This document shows positions 16,221 through 23,149 of a stretch of DNA of 26,782 bases, piece by piece. This DNA comes from an uncultured Bacilli bacterium (GTDB lineage: Bacteria > Bacillota_I > Bacilli_A > RF39 > UBA660), in assembly GCA_944364005.1 (NCBI GenBank), contig CALVVW010000015.1, positions 1 to 26,782 on the forward strand. Direction: 5' to 3'. The notes beneath the pieces were generated by a model, which was not told the origin of the DNA, did not search any database, and saw nothing but the letters and a program-made list of their open reading frames with translations. Position 1 is the first letter of the stretch. Each line of letters starts with the position of its first letter. The position numbers were made by a program, and so were the translations under genes.

Positions 16221-16249
16221 TTTACTTTATTATTTTATTTTGTTATAAT
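16221..16249 (+). promoter_or_regulatory. Promoter of the GNAT gene
   Basis: TTTACT (16221-16226), a 17-base spacer, TATAAT (16244-16249) with TG at 16241-16242. Confidence 0.65.
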
Positions 16250-16270
16250 AGGTCTACTAGGAGGGCTATT

Positions 16271-16801
16271 ATGGAATTTTATCCAATTAAAGGGCAACTA
16301 CAGATGAAAAAGATAGAACCTACGAATGAGAAGAATTTATGGTTACTTCATCATTTAACGATAGATAAAGATGTTTATGGTCAAGATGATGACAATCGTG
16401 GTTTCCTTTGGGATTTAGAAAAGGATACATTTGTTAATCTTGCCTATTTAGAGCATGAGGAATTATATGGTTCAGCATTTTCTATTTATTATGGAGAATA
16501 TCCCATTGGTTTTTTAGATGTTTCTGGAATTTTATATACGCCCGATTCTTCTTATGTTGATTTTTCTTATGCTTTAGTTAAAGAAGCGAGAGGTCATGGA
16601 TATATGAGAGATACTTTAAGTATTGTTAGTGATGATATTTTGAAGGATAAGATTTACGGGATTGATTTTTGTGAATGTTTTATTAGTCCTTTTAATTCTA
16701 GCAGTATTAGGGTTGCTTGTGCTTCTGGTTTTTCTAGAGAAATTACTAGAGAGGGAGAAGAGATTACTTGTTTACAATGCTATACAAAGAAAAGAAAATA
16801 A
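16271..16801 (+). CDS. GNAT-family N-acetyltransferase
   Basis: The 176-residue protein has the GNAT acetyl-CoA-binding loop as EARGHGY (R-x-x-G-x-G/A type; about residues 107-113) followed by a helix, and a later NSSSIRVACASGF segment matching the N-x-x-(S/A)-x-x-x-x-x-x-x-GF region of the fold. It would transfer an acetyl group to an amine; the substrate is unknown. ATG 16271 follows AGGAGGG. It sits alone between two paralogous membrane-protein genes, with its own promoter and terminator. An in-frame ATG at 16193 would extend the protein through the promoter and is rejected. Confidence 0.8.
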   Translation: MEFYPIKGQLQMKKIEPTNEKNLWLLHHLTIDKDVYGQDDDNRGFLWDLEKDTFVNLAYLEHEELYGSAFSIYYGEYPIGFLDVSGILYTPDSSYVDFSYALVKEARGHGYMRDTLSIVSDDILKDKIYGIDFCECFISPFNSSSIRVACASGFSREITREGEEITCLQCYTKKRK

Positions 16802-16822
16802 TTTACTTTCTTTTCTTTTTTT
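16786..16822 (+). terminator. Intrinsic terminator with the stop codon in its loop
   Basis: AAAGAAAAGAAA (16786-16797) pairs with TTTCTTTTCTTT (16807-16818), 12 bp of mostly A-T pairs, followed by more T. The stop TAA (16799-16801) is in the loop; the left arm encodes the Lys/Arg-rich C-terminus. Confidence 0.65.
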
Positions 16823-16825
16823 CTT

Positions 16826-16834
16826 TGATATAAT
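16826..16834 (+). promoter_or_regulatory. Extended -10 promoter of copy 2
   Basis: TG (16826-16827), one base, TATAAT (16829-16834). The -35 lies in the terminator T-run and is poor. The gene starts at 16855. Confidence 0.55.
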
Positions 16835-16854
16835 GATATCATAGGAGTGAGTAT

Positions 16855-17577
16855 ATGAAAAAGAGAGTTAAGAAGAGGGAGAGTAAGGAGAGAGCGTTTT
16901 TTGGAAGGAAAGGTGTAAGAATTGCTATTAGTTTGTTGGTTTTATTTATTATTGGCTGGTTAGCTTTTAAAGCGTTTTTGGTTTATTTAGGGTATCGTGT
17001 AACAGAAGATTCTATTATAAAGTTTCGAGGAACTCTTACTTTGAATCAATCTAATACTTGTGATGTTTCTTTTAAAGGTTTTTCTATGTGTGTACCTGAT
17101 GGTTTTGTTTTAACTAATGTTTGGGATGATATTGTTCATTTTCGTGATTTGGAAAAACGTGATATCATGGGTGGAAAATATGATATTACGTTGGAGGATG
17201 ATATTTTAGATGTTGATAGTGATATTGATGCAGAAGAGTTTATGAAAAAGTATCATTGTTCTACTAGAAATGATGTTATTCATTATTATGAAAAACATCA
17301 AAACAATCAATTTCATTTGTTTTCTAAAATATCTGATGTAAAGGATTATTACACTATTTGGAAGTTAGTAAATGTCATATTGCCAGAGGGAGATTTGTAT
17401 TATATAGATGGTGATTATGAAGGATATCTTATTAAGCAGAAGAATTTTTATTTATTTTATTTATATAATGGAGATTCTTTATATAGTATATCTTTTCGTA
17501 ATACTGATTTGAATGATAATTATTTTAATGATGATAATGTTTTTTCTATTGTTAGTAGTGTACGTTTTGAAGACTGA
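16855..17577 (+). CDS. Membrane-anchored protein, C-x9-C family, copy 2
   Basis: The 240-residue product has a longer, strongly basic N-terminus (about 20 residues) before one membrane helix (about 21-43). The external part has C69 and C79 (C-x9-C) followed by PDGFVL, then a charged middle region, GDYEGY, and a C-terminal SIVSSVRFED. All of these match the paralog at 15479-16153, so the pair arose by duplication and has since diverged widely. The unshared middle part suggests separate partners or ligands. AGGAGTGAG precedes the ATG. Function is unknown. Confidence 0.75.
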   Translation: MKKRVKKRESKERAFFGRKGVRIAISLLVLFIIGWLAFKAFLVYLGYRVTEDSIIKFRGTLTLNQSNTCDVSFKGFSMCVPDGFVLTNVWDDIVHFRDLEKRDIMGGKYDITLEDDILDVDSDIDAEEFMKKYHCSTRNDVIHYYEKHQNNQFHLFSKISDVKDYYTIWKLVNVILPEGDLYYIDGDYEGYLIKQKNFYLFYLYNGDSLYSISFRNTDLNDNYFNDDNVFSIVSSVRFED

Positions 17578-17596
17578 TTTCTAGTCTTCTTTTTTT
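17569..17596 (+). terminator. Intrinsic terminator across the stop codon
   Basis: GAAGACT (17569-17575) pairs with AGTCTTC (17583-17589), followed by seven T. The first base of the stop TGA (17575-17577) is in the stem and the rest is in the loop. Confidence 0.75.
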
Positions 17597-17599
17597 CCG

Positions 17600-17716
17600 T
17601 AATTTCCCATATTCTTATCAAATAGTTTTCATAATCCTGTTTTATACTGGTAACATGAAAGGAGGATATGATAGAAAAATTGTTCATTGGAAATTAATTT
17701 CCCATAATTTCCCATA
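17600..17716. promoter_or_regulatory. Cluster of three TAATTTCCCATA boxes (operator-like)
   Basis: The 12-base box TAATTTCCCATA occurs at 17600-17611, 17695-17706 and 17705-17716. The last two are head-to-tail with a 10-base period. A 14-base palindrome GGAAATTAATTTCC (17689-17702) overlaps the second box, adding an inverted half-site. OmpR-family regulators bind direct repeats spaced 10-11 bases, and the next gene encodes one. A -10-like TATACT lies between the boxes at 17643-17648. Confidence 0.55.
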
Positions 17717-17946
17717 ATTATTTAATAATTCTTACACATTTATACGATATAGTTATATTGTCAAGAGGAGGATGATAGATAAGAAAATAGAAGATGTTCA
17801 GTTAAGTTATTAATATTATTTTATATAGATTAGAAAGGATGGATGTGGAATTCAAAAAAGTAAACTATTCTTATTAAAGGAGGCGATGCCCGTAAGGTTA
17901 TAGAAGAATTCAGGGAATAGTGTTATACTATTGGTAGGTGGTAATT
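17617..17946 (+). other. Long intergenic region with four SD-plus-ATG units
   Basis: The gap between 17577 and 17947 contains no long reading frame. Four strong Shine-Dalgarno-like sequences, each with a nearby ATG, occur at about 17658, 17764, 17832 and 17876. They would start only peptides of about 5-20 residues. An extended -10 (TGTTATACT, 17921-17929) inside an inverted repeat AATAGT/ACTATT lies just before the response regulator gene. Confidence 0.45.
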
Positions 17947-18609
17947 ATGTATACAATTTGTTTTGTTGAAGATGAAATTGACTTATCAAACCTTATTCGG
18001 ACCTATTTAGAACGTTCTGGTTATCGAGTGGTTTCATTTACCAAAGGACGCGATGCGATTGATTACATTGGTAATAAAGTTGATCTTTGGATACTGGATA
18101 TTATGTTAGGAGATGATGTCAATGGCTATGATATAATCAAAGCTATTCGGGAGCAAGATAGCAATGTACCTGTCATTTTTACTTCCGCAAGAGATCAGGA
18201 TTTAGATAAAATCTTAGGATTGGAATTAGGTAGCGATGATTATATCACAAAACCATATTCTAGTAAGGAATTAGTCTTACGTGTAGATAAAATTTTAAAA
18301 AGAGTATATAAAGATACTCCTAAGCAATTAATTAAATATGATGATTATACAATCGACGTTGATAAACGTGTTGCTTTAGATAAAAAAGGAAAAGAAATTA
18401 AACTTACAACGTTAGAATTTGACTTGTTGTTGCTATTTGTTAAAAATAAAAATAAATGTTTTTCTAGGGAAGAAATATTAGATTCTGTTTGGGGAAAAGA
18501 TTATTTTGGAACTGATAGAGTAGTAGATGATTTAGTAAGACGACTTAGAAAAAAGATGCCTTTACTTAATGTTAGTGCAGTTTATGGATACGGGTATCGT
18601 TTATCATGA
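17947..18609 (+). CDS. OmpR/PhoB-family response regulator
   Basis: The 220-residue protein has an N-terminal receiver domain and a C-terminal winged-helix DNA-binding domain. The receiver shows the acidic pocket E8-D9-E10, phosphoacceptor D51 (WILDIML), T79 and K102 (TKPY). The effector domain has the OmpR-type LTTLEFDLLLL and the ending GYGYRL. It would be phosphorylated by the next gene's kinase and bind promoter direct repeats; the boxes upstream are candidate autoregulatory sites. I choose ATG 17947 because TAGGTGG (17935-17941) precedes it; GTG 17938 overlaps that site. The stop overlaps the kinase start (ATGA). Base composition differs from the neighbours. Confidence 0.93.
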   Translation: MYTICFVEDEIDLSNLIRTYLERSGYRVVSFTKGRDAIDYIGNKVDLWILDIMLGDDVNGYDIIKAIREQDSNVPVIFTSARDQDLDKILGLELGSDDYITKPYSSKELVLRVDKILKRVYKDTPKQLIKYDDYTIDVDKRVALDKKGKEIKLTTLEFDLLLLFVKNKNKCFSREEILDSVWGKDYFGTDRVVDDLVRRLRKKMPLLNVSAVYGYGYRLS

Positions 18610-19880
18610 AATTTAGAAAAACAAAACTAAGTCATCAGTTGATTGCTTTAATCGGAGTTGCATTTGTTATTTTATTTATTTCCTTAGGGATTATTCTTCC
18701 CAAGATGTTAATACCAGTAGCCGAAAAAAATATTTATACTTATTTAAGTGAACCCTTAAAGTTTGTAGGTAATAATCGTATTGATAAATCTTTACTTAAT
18801 ACAGAAGTTGCTTATATATATATTGTAGATGATACCATGACAACCAGTGAAAATATACAACAAGTGATAAATATCAGTGATACTGATAAATTATTATCCT
18901 ACATTAAAGATGATTATGGTAAATTTAACTATAATCATGATACTTACTACTACTATACAATTACCAAAGATAAAATTACAAAAGTTGCTATCTCAAATGA
19001 TAGTTATATCAATGAAACAAAAGCTGCAATTTTAAGTGCCATTTTTCCAATAGTTTTGTCTACGTGTTTATTAATTGGTCTACTTCTTGTTATTTGGTCT
19101 TCTTTTATTGTTAAAAAGATTGAAAAATTAAAAGATAAGATAGATCATATTGATAATCCAGATTATAATCATAATATTAATTTTGAGATTGATGACGAGA
19201 TTAAGTCTCTTGCTTTAGCAATCGAAGATATGCGAATTTCTTTAATTAATCAGGAAGAATATCGCAATCAAATGTATCAAAATATATCACATGATTTTAA
19301 GACACCTCTCACCGTTATAAAATCATATATTGAAGCTGTTGAAGATAATGTTGAAGATAGTAATACCGCACTTCGAGTTATTAAACAGCAGACTGACAAA
19401 TTAGAACAAAAAGTACACTCACTTCTTTACTTAAATAAACTTGATTATCTTAAAAATTCTAAAAATATTGAATCTAAATTAGTAGATATGGAGCAAATTA
19501 TCACTATTGAAGTTGAAAAATTTAAGTTTCATAGAAAAGAAATTAATTTTGTTACGGATGTTGATAAAAAATCAAAGTATTATGGTACTATGGAACATTG
19601 GGAAACCATATTTGATAATTTGCTTTCGAATTTTATGAGATATGCTAATACTACTATAAAAATTACTGCAAAACAAAACAAACTTATTCTTTATAATGAT
19701 GGTGAACGCATCGACGATGATTTTCTTGAAGGAATCTTTACTCCGTTCCGGAAAGGAATTAAAGGAGAGTTTGGTTTAGGACTTTCGATTGTTAAAAAGA
19801 CTTTAAATATTATGAATTATGATATTACCATTAAAAATGAGAAAAAAGGTGTATCCTTTATTATAAAAAGAAATTCTTGA
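18606..19880 (+). CDS. Sensor histidine kinase
   Basis: The 424-residue protein has two membrane helices (about residues 12-31 and 140-168) enclosing an external sensor region of about 105 residues rich in Tyr, Asn and Asp. A HAMP-like linker follows, then the dimerisation domain with H229 (NISHDFKTPL) and an ATPase domain with an N box (NLLSN, near 338-342), NDGER (364-368) and GEFGLGLSIVK (387-397). It would phosphorylate the response regulator with which its start overlaps. The signal is unknown; no ABC transporter lies next to it. The coding strand is A-rich with C at least equal to G, unlike the surrounding T/G-rich plus-strand genes, which hints at recent transfer. Confidence 0.92.
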   Translation: MKFRKTKLSHQLIALIGVAFVILFISLGIILPKMLIPVAEKNIYTYLSEPLKFVGNNRIDKSLLNTEVAYIYIVDDTMTTSENIQQVINISDTDKLLSYIKDDYGKFNYNHDTYYYYTITKDKITKVAISNDSYINETKAAILSAIFPIVLSTCLLIGLLLVIWSSFIVKKIEKLKDKIDHIDNPDYNHNINFEIDDEIKSLALAIEDMRISLINQEEYRNQMYQNISHDFKTPLTVIKSYIEAVEDNVEDSNTALRVIKQQTDKLEQKVHSLLYLNKLDYLKNSKNIESKLVDMEQIITIEVEKFKFHRKEINFVTDVDKKSKYYGTMEHWETIFDNLLSNFMRYANTTIKITAKQNKLILYNDGERIDDDFLEGIFTPFRKGIKGEFGLGLSIVKKTLNIMNYDITIKNEKKGVSFIIKRNS

Positions 19881-19898
19881 TATAGAATTTCTTTTTTT
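19865..19898 (+). terminator. Intrinsic terminator with the stop codon in its loop
   Basis: AAAAAGAAATTC (19865-19876) pairs perfectly with GAATTTCTTTTT (19885-19896). The stop TGA (19878-19880) is in the 8-base loop and a T-run is part of the right arm. Confidence 0.8.
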
Positions 19899-19923
19899 GG
19901 TTATAGTAATAGTAGGTGATTTT

Positions 19924-20703
19924 ATGCGTGTCTTAATTACAGGTGCTGCTTCTGGGATTGGCTATCAAGTTGGAGTGATGCTTGCTAGACGTGGGCATTT
20001 GGTATATATGACTTGTAGAAGTGTAGCAGAAGTATTTGTGTTACGTGAAAGGTTGGAAAGGGAAGGTGTTCATGCTATTTGTTTGAAGCTTGACTTACTA
20101 ACTGATGAAATTAATGTTGTTGATTCTTTAGATATTGATTGTTTATTTAATCATGCAGGAATTGGTACAGCTGGTAGTATTTTATATATGGATGAGGAGA
20201 GCCTTCGGGATATTTATGAAGTTAATTTTTTTCGGTCCTTTTTGTTATTAAAGAAAGTATATCGGCATATGGTGGATCGAAGGATAGCGGGGAAGATTTT
20301 TGTTACTTCTTCTTTACTTGGTATGTTTCCGTTGCCTTTTTTTGGAGTGTATGGTTCTAGTAAGGCAGCTATTTCACAGGTTGTTAAAACTATGCAAGAA
20401 GAAGAAAAAGTTTTTTGTCATGGTATTTCATTTTGTTTGGTGGAGCCTGGTGCTTATGCTACTGGATTTAATCAGGTTATGATTGATTCTCAGGAAAAAT
20501 ATGTAGATTCTTCTTTTTATCGGGAATTTTTATCTATGCATCCTTACCAAAGAAAGTTATTTTTTTTGTTGGAATCTAGAAAAGTAGAGAAATTGGCTCG
20601 ACGCATTGTCTTAGAAATGGAGAACAAAAAAACGAAGAAAATTCTTCGTATACCTTGGATACAAGGTTTCTTTTTAAAATTATATAATTTTTTCTTTCAT
20701 TGA
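19924..20703 (+). CDS. Short-chain dehydrogenase/reductase
   Basis: The 259-residue protein has the classical SDR signatures: TGAASGIG (residues 6-13) for NAD(P) binding, NHAG (76-79, an NNAG variant), serine near 129-130 (VTSS) and the catalytic pair Y143/K147 in YGSSK. CRS after the second strand (31-33) suggests NADP preference, by analogy only. A basic and aromatic C-terminus (WIQGFFLKLYNFFFH) may associate with the membrane; membrane-associated acyl or sterol-type SDRs often have this. The substrate is unknown. ATG 19924 follows AGGTGA; the in-frame GTG-type extension upstream has no such site. It converges with the next gene, only one base apart. Confidence 0.9.
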   Translation: MRVLITGAASGIGYQVGVMLARRGHLVYMTCRSVAEVFVLRERLEREGVHAICLKLDLLTDEINVVDSLDIDCLFNHAGIGTAGSILYMDEESLRDIYEVNFFRSFLLLKKVYRHMVDRRIAGKIFVTSSLLGMFPLPFFGVYGSSKAAISQVVKTMQEEEKVFCHGISFCLVEPGAYATGFNQVMIDSQEKYVDSSFYREFLSMHPYQRKLFFLLESRKVEKLARRIVLEMENKKTKKILRIPWIQGFFLKLYNFFFH

Positions 20704-20704
20704 T

Positions 20705-21010
20705 TTATTTTTTCTGTAGCATTTTTCCTTTTGTTATGGTTATTGATTTTATACTTCCTTCATCTAAATAGCTATATCCTCCAATTAATTCTCCGTCAGG
20801 AATTTCCGGATATTTTTTTGCAATATCATATGTATAATCTAATGCTTCTTCTTCTGTTAAAGGAACGTCTCCGTTATCTTTGATCCAGCGACCAAAAATG
20901 TTTCTATGTAGCGGGATGCTTTTTTCTAATGGCTCTGCTAGTTGAATATACTCTCCATCTTGTTTTAATAAATATAGACGATTTATATTTCCTATATAAT
21001 TTTGTTTCAT
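20705..21010 (-). CDS. Small hypothetical protein
   Basis: The 101-residue protein has no signal peptide, membrane helix or Cys. It contains a DGEYIQLAEP hairpin-like segment, a central LHRNIFGRWI segment and an acidic middle (LTEEEALDYTYDIAKKYP). A GGYSYLDEGSIKSITITKGK end suggests beta strands. I recognise no family. A good Shine-Dalgarno (AAAGGAGA on the minus strand) precedes ATG 21010. The promoter at 21035-21063 is divergent from that of the tRNA gene. Its stop is one base from the SDR stop, and no terminator is visible between the two. Confidence 0.65.
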   Translation of the reverse strand: MKQNYIGNINRLYLLKQDGEYIQLAEPLEKSIPLHRNIFGRWIKDNGDVPLTEEEALDYTYDIAKKYPEIPDGELIGGYSYLDEGSIKSITITKGKMLQKK

Positions 21011-21034
21011 AATTATTTCTCCTTTGTAATTGTT

Positions 21035-21063
21035 ATTATACTTAAAAAATATTATTTTGTATA
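21035..21063 (-). promoter_or_regulatory. Promoter of the small hypothetical gene
   Basis: On the minus strand, TATACA (21063-21058), 17 bases, TATAAT (21040-21035). It is divergent from the tRNA promoter. Confidence 0.55.
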
Positions 21064-21082
21064 GAAATAAAGGAAAAAAGTA

Positions 21083-21111
21083 TTGAAAAACTAAATTTTA
21101 TTTGTTATAAT
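21083..21111 (+). promoter_or_regulatory. Promoter of tRNA-Met
   Basis: TTGAAA (21083-21088), 17 bases, TATAAT (21106-21111), with TG at 21103-21104. It lies about 20 bases before the mature tRNA 5' end, as expected for a stable RNA promoter. Confidence 0.75.
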
Positions 21112-21130
21112 TGTTTTGTCGCATGTAAAT

Positions 21131-21207
21131 GGCGATGTAGCTCAGCTGGCTAGAGCGTCTGGTTCATACCCAGAAGGTCGTGGGTTCGATTCCCTCCGTC
21201 GCTACCA
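21131..21207 (+). tRNA. tRNA-Met (CAT), elongator type
   Basis: The 77-base gene folds as a cloverleaf. The acceptor arm is GGCGATG/CGTCGCT with G1-U72 as in Bacillus elongator tRNA-Met. The anticodon stem is TCTGG/CCAGA with anticodon CAT at 21165-21167, and the T-loop is TTCGATT. CCA is encoded (21205-21207). The anticodon stem lacks the three G-C pairs of initiator tRNA, so it is elongator rather than initiator; a lysidine-modified tRNA-Ile cannot be fully excluded. A terminator follows. Confidence 0.95.
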
Positions 21208-21257
21208 ATATGATATTACTCAGGATTTCCTGAGTTTTTTTGTTTCCACGACCTTCT
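21172..21257. repeat. Inverted repeat between tRNA-Met and its downstream flank
   Basis: CCACGACCTTCT (21246-21257) is the exact reverse complement of AGAAGGTCGTGG in the tRNA (21172-21183), covering the anticodon stem 3' strand, variable loop and T stem. The arms are 62 bases apart, with the terminator between them. Confidence 0.6.
21218..21241 (+). terminator. Terminator of the tRNA-Met transcript
   Basis: ACTCAGG (21218-21224), loop ATTT, CCTGAGT (21229-21235), followed by seven T including the last stem base. Confidence 0.85.
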
Positions 21258-21266
21258 TTTACTTAG

Positions 21267-21581
21267 TTATATATAAAAGATAGGACTGTTTGATTGATTA
21301 ATTGTATTGGTTGTTTGTGTTATGCTATTAGGGCTTTTTTCTACTGGTTGTGATGATGCAGGAGTTTCTTTTAGTGAATCGGCAATTTTAAAAATGGTTT
21401 TGGCATTGTTGACGATTGGTTTTATTTGATAGACAATTGGAATTGCTTGATTGATTACACCTAATGTTTTTTGTGTTCCTTCTAATAGTGATCCCCATTT
21501 TATTGTTTTTAAAGAAGATAAGCCCTTACTTAGTAGACTTATTTTTGGCGCAGTAGTCATCAGATAAGGGTTTGGATACAT
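21267..21581 (-). CDS. YqfQ/VrrA-like small protein
   Basis: The 104-residue product starts MYPNPYL, has a central WGSLLEGTQKTLGVINQAIP segment followed by VYQIKP and NNAKTIFKI. It ends in a Ser/Thr/Asn/Gln-rich tail. The central pattern (NxxQKxLxVxNQAIPxVxQxxPxVxNAK) is typical of YqfQ-like proteins of Firmicutes, whose role is unknown. No membrane helix is obvious. I choose ATG 21581 because GAGGTGATGAT precedes it on the minus strand; an in-frame ATG 30 bases upstream lacks a site. It is divergent from pilC. The match is from memory of the family and is moderate. Confidence 0.6.
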   Translation of the reverse strand: MYPNPYLMTTAPKISLLSKGLSSLKTIKWGSLLEGTQKTLGVINQAIPIVYQIKPIVNNAKTIFKIADSLKETPASSQPVEKSPNSITQTTNTINQSNSPIFYI

Positions 21582-21658
21582 ATCATCACCTCTTAATTTA
21601 ATATATGTCAATCGTTTAAAAAAAGTTAATTAAAATATTTTCAAAAAAAGATATGTTA

Positions 21659-21667
21659 TGTTATACT
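21659..21667 (+). promoter_or_regulatory. Extended -10 promoter of pilC
   Basis: TG (21659-21660), one base, TATACT (21662-21667). The -35 region is weak (TTTTCA near 21638). Confidence 0.5.
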
Positions 21668-21692
21668 TATTAGAGAATAGGAGTGATGTGGG

Positions 21693-23138
21693 ATGGGTTT
21701 TTTATCCAAGTTTGGAAAATCCGATAAAAATTTGAATCAATCTGCTACTGCTAATGATGCTGGTCAGATAAATAATGCAAATCAGGGTCTTCCTACTGAT
21801 GTTCCTAAGAAAAAGAACTCTTTTTTTACTAAGAAGAAGAAAAAAGAAAAAGCAGAGGATTCTGCCCCTACGTTAGATGAGTTTTCTACTAATAATGTTC
21901 AGAAAAAGGAACAGAAAGCACCAGATAGACCATTAATAAAATATCGCTATGTCATAGTTAATGCCATGGGTAAAAAAGAAAATGGTACTTTCGAAGCAGA
22001 AAATGAGACGGAAGTTCGTAATTTCTTATTATCTCAGGATTATGAGGTTGTCTCTATTAAAGTTCGTTCGCCTTATGATATTGATATTAATGATCATGCT
22101 AAAATGAAAATTTCTGATTTGTCTTTTGCTTTAACACAGTTATCTACTTATATTAAGTCCGGAATTCCTTTAGTTGATGCTGTTAAAATTTTAGCTAAGC
22201 AGTCATCTAAACCAGCTTCTAAAAAGGCATTTCAAAGGTTAGTGTATGAATTGTTAAAAGGAGAAAGTTTATCTAATGCTATGATTAAACAGGAAACTGT
22301 TTTCCCTAAGTTATTAATTAATATGGTAAAAACTGCAGAGATGACTGGTGATTTGCCATCTATTTTGGATGATATGGCAGAGTATTATACTTCTATGGAG
22401 AGAACACGTAAACAGATGATTAGTGCCATGACTTATCCATGCGTAGTATTGACGGTTGCTTTTGCTGTTTTGATTTTTATGCTTACTTATTTAGTTCCAC
22501 AGTTTGCATCTATGTTTGAAAGTAATGATGCAGAACTTCCTGCAATTACTTTAACGGTATTAGGGGCAAGTAATTTTATTAAAAAGAATTATATTATTTT
22601 AATTGTGGCAATTGTTACTATTGTAGTTGCTTTTGTTCTTTCTTATAAAAAGAATGTAAAATTTCGTACAGGAGTACAAACTATTTTAATGCATATTCCT
22701 GTTGTTAAAAGTATTATTATATATAATGAGGTTGCTAATTTTACTAAGACTTTTGCTTCTTTAATAAACCATGGTGTATTTATTACTGATAGTATGGAAA
22801 TTTTATCTAAAATTACTAATAATGAAATTTATAAGAGGATTATTAATAAAACATTACATAACTTAGGTAAAGGAAATTCTATTTCTGAGTCATTTCGCGG
22901 TGAATGGGCGTTTCCTGTTGTTGCTTATGAAATGTTAGTTACAGGAGAGTCTACAGGACAACTTGGGGTTATGATGGAAAAAGTTGCTGACCATTTTCAA
23001 GCTTTACATAAAGCTGTTATTGATCAGTTAAAAAGTTTAATGGAACCATTGATGATTTGTGCATTAGCAGGAGTCGTTGGTATTATTCTATTATCAATTG
23101 TAGAACCAATGTTTTCTATTTATGGACAAATGCAGTAA
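21693..23138 (+). CDS. pilC: Type IV pilus inner-membrane platform protein PilC/GspF
   Basis: The 481-residue protein is the membrane platform on which PilB acts. Residues about 1-80 are a disordered, Lys-rich, low-complexity extension (KKKNSFFTKKKKKEKAED region). It is followed by a small beta region (RYVIVNAMGKKENGTFEAE) and the first GspF domain (YIKSGIPLVDAVKIL near 152). Three membrane helices follow: about 240-270, 300-325 and 450-475, with the second GspF domain (ASLINHGVFITDSMEIL) between the last two. The length of the core is normal; the N-terminal extension is not. AGGAGTGATG precedes the ATG. It is followed 11 bases later by the prepilin peptidase gene, its operon partner. Confidence 0.93.
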   Translation: MGFLSKFGKSDKNLNQSATANDAGQINNANQGLPTDVPKKKNSFFTKKKKKEKAEDSAPTLDEFSTNNVQKKEQKAPDRPLIKYRYVIVNAMGKKENGTFEAENETEVRNFLLSQDYEVVSIKVRSPYDIDINDHAKMKISDLSFALTQLSTYIKSGIPLVDAVKILAKQSSKPASKKAFQRLVYELLKGESLSNAMIKQETVFPKLLINMVKTAEMTGDLPSILDDMAEYYTSMERTRKQMISAMTYPCVVLTVAFAVLIFMLTYLVPQFASMFESNDAELPAITLTVLGASNFIKKNYIILIVAIVTIVVAFVLSYKKNVKFRTGVQTILMHIPVVKSIIIYNEVANFTKTFASLINHGVFITDSMEILSKITNNEIYKRIINKTLHNLGKGNSISESFRGEWAFPVVAYEMLVTGESTGQLGVMMEKVADHFQALHKAVIDQLKSLMEPLMICALAGVVGIILLSIVEPMFSIYGQMQ

Positions 23139-23149
23139 GGAGGATAATT

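Noticed and set aside
20632..20649. Hairpin ACGAAGA/TCTTCGT near the end of the SDR gene
   Set aside because: It is inside the coding region, about 55 bases before the stop, and has no T-run, so I do not call it a terminator.
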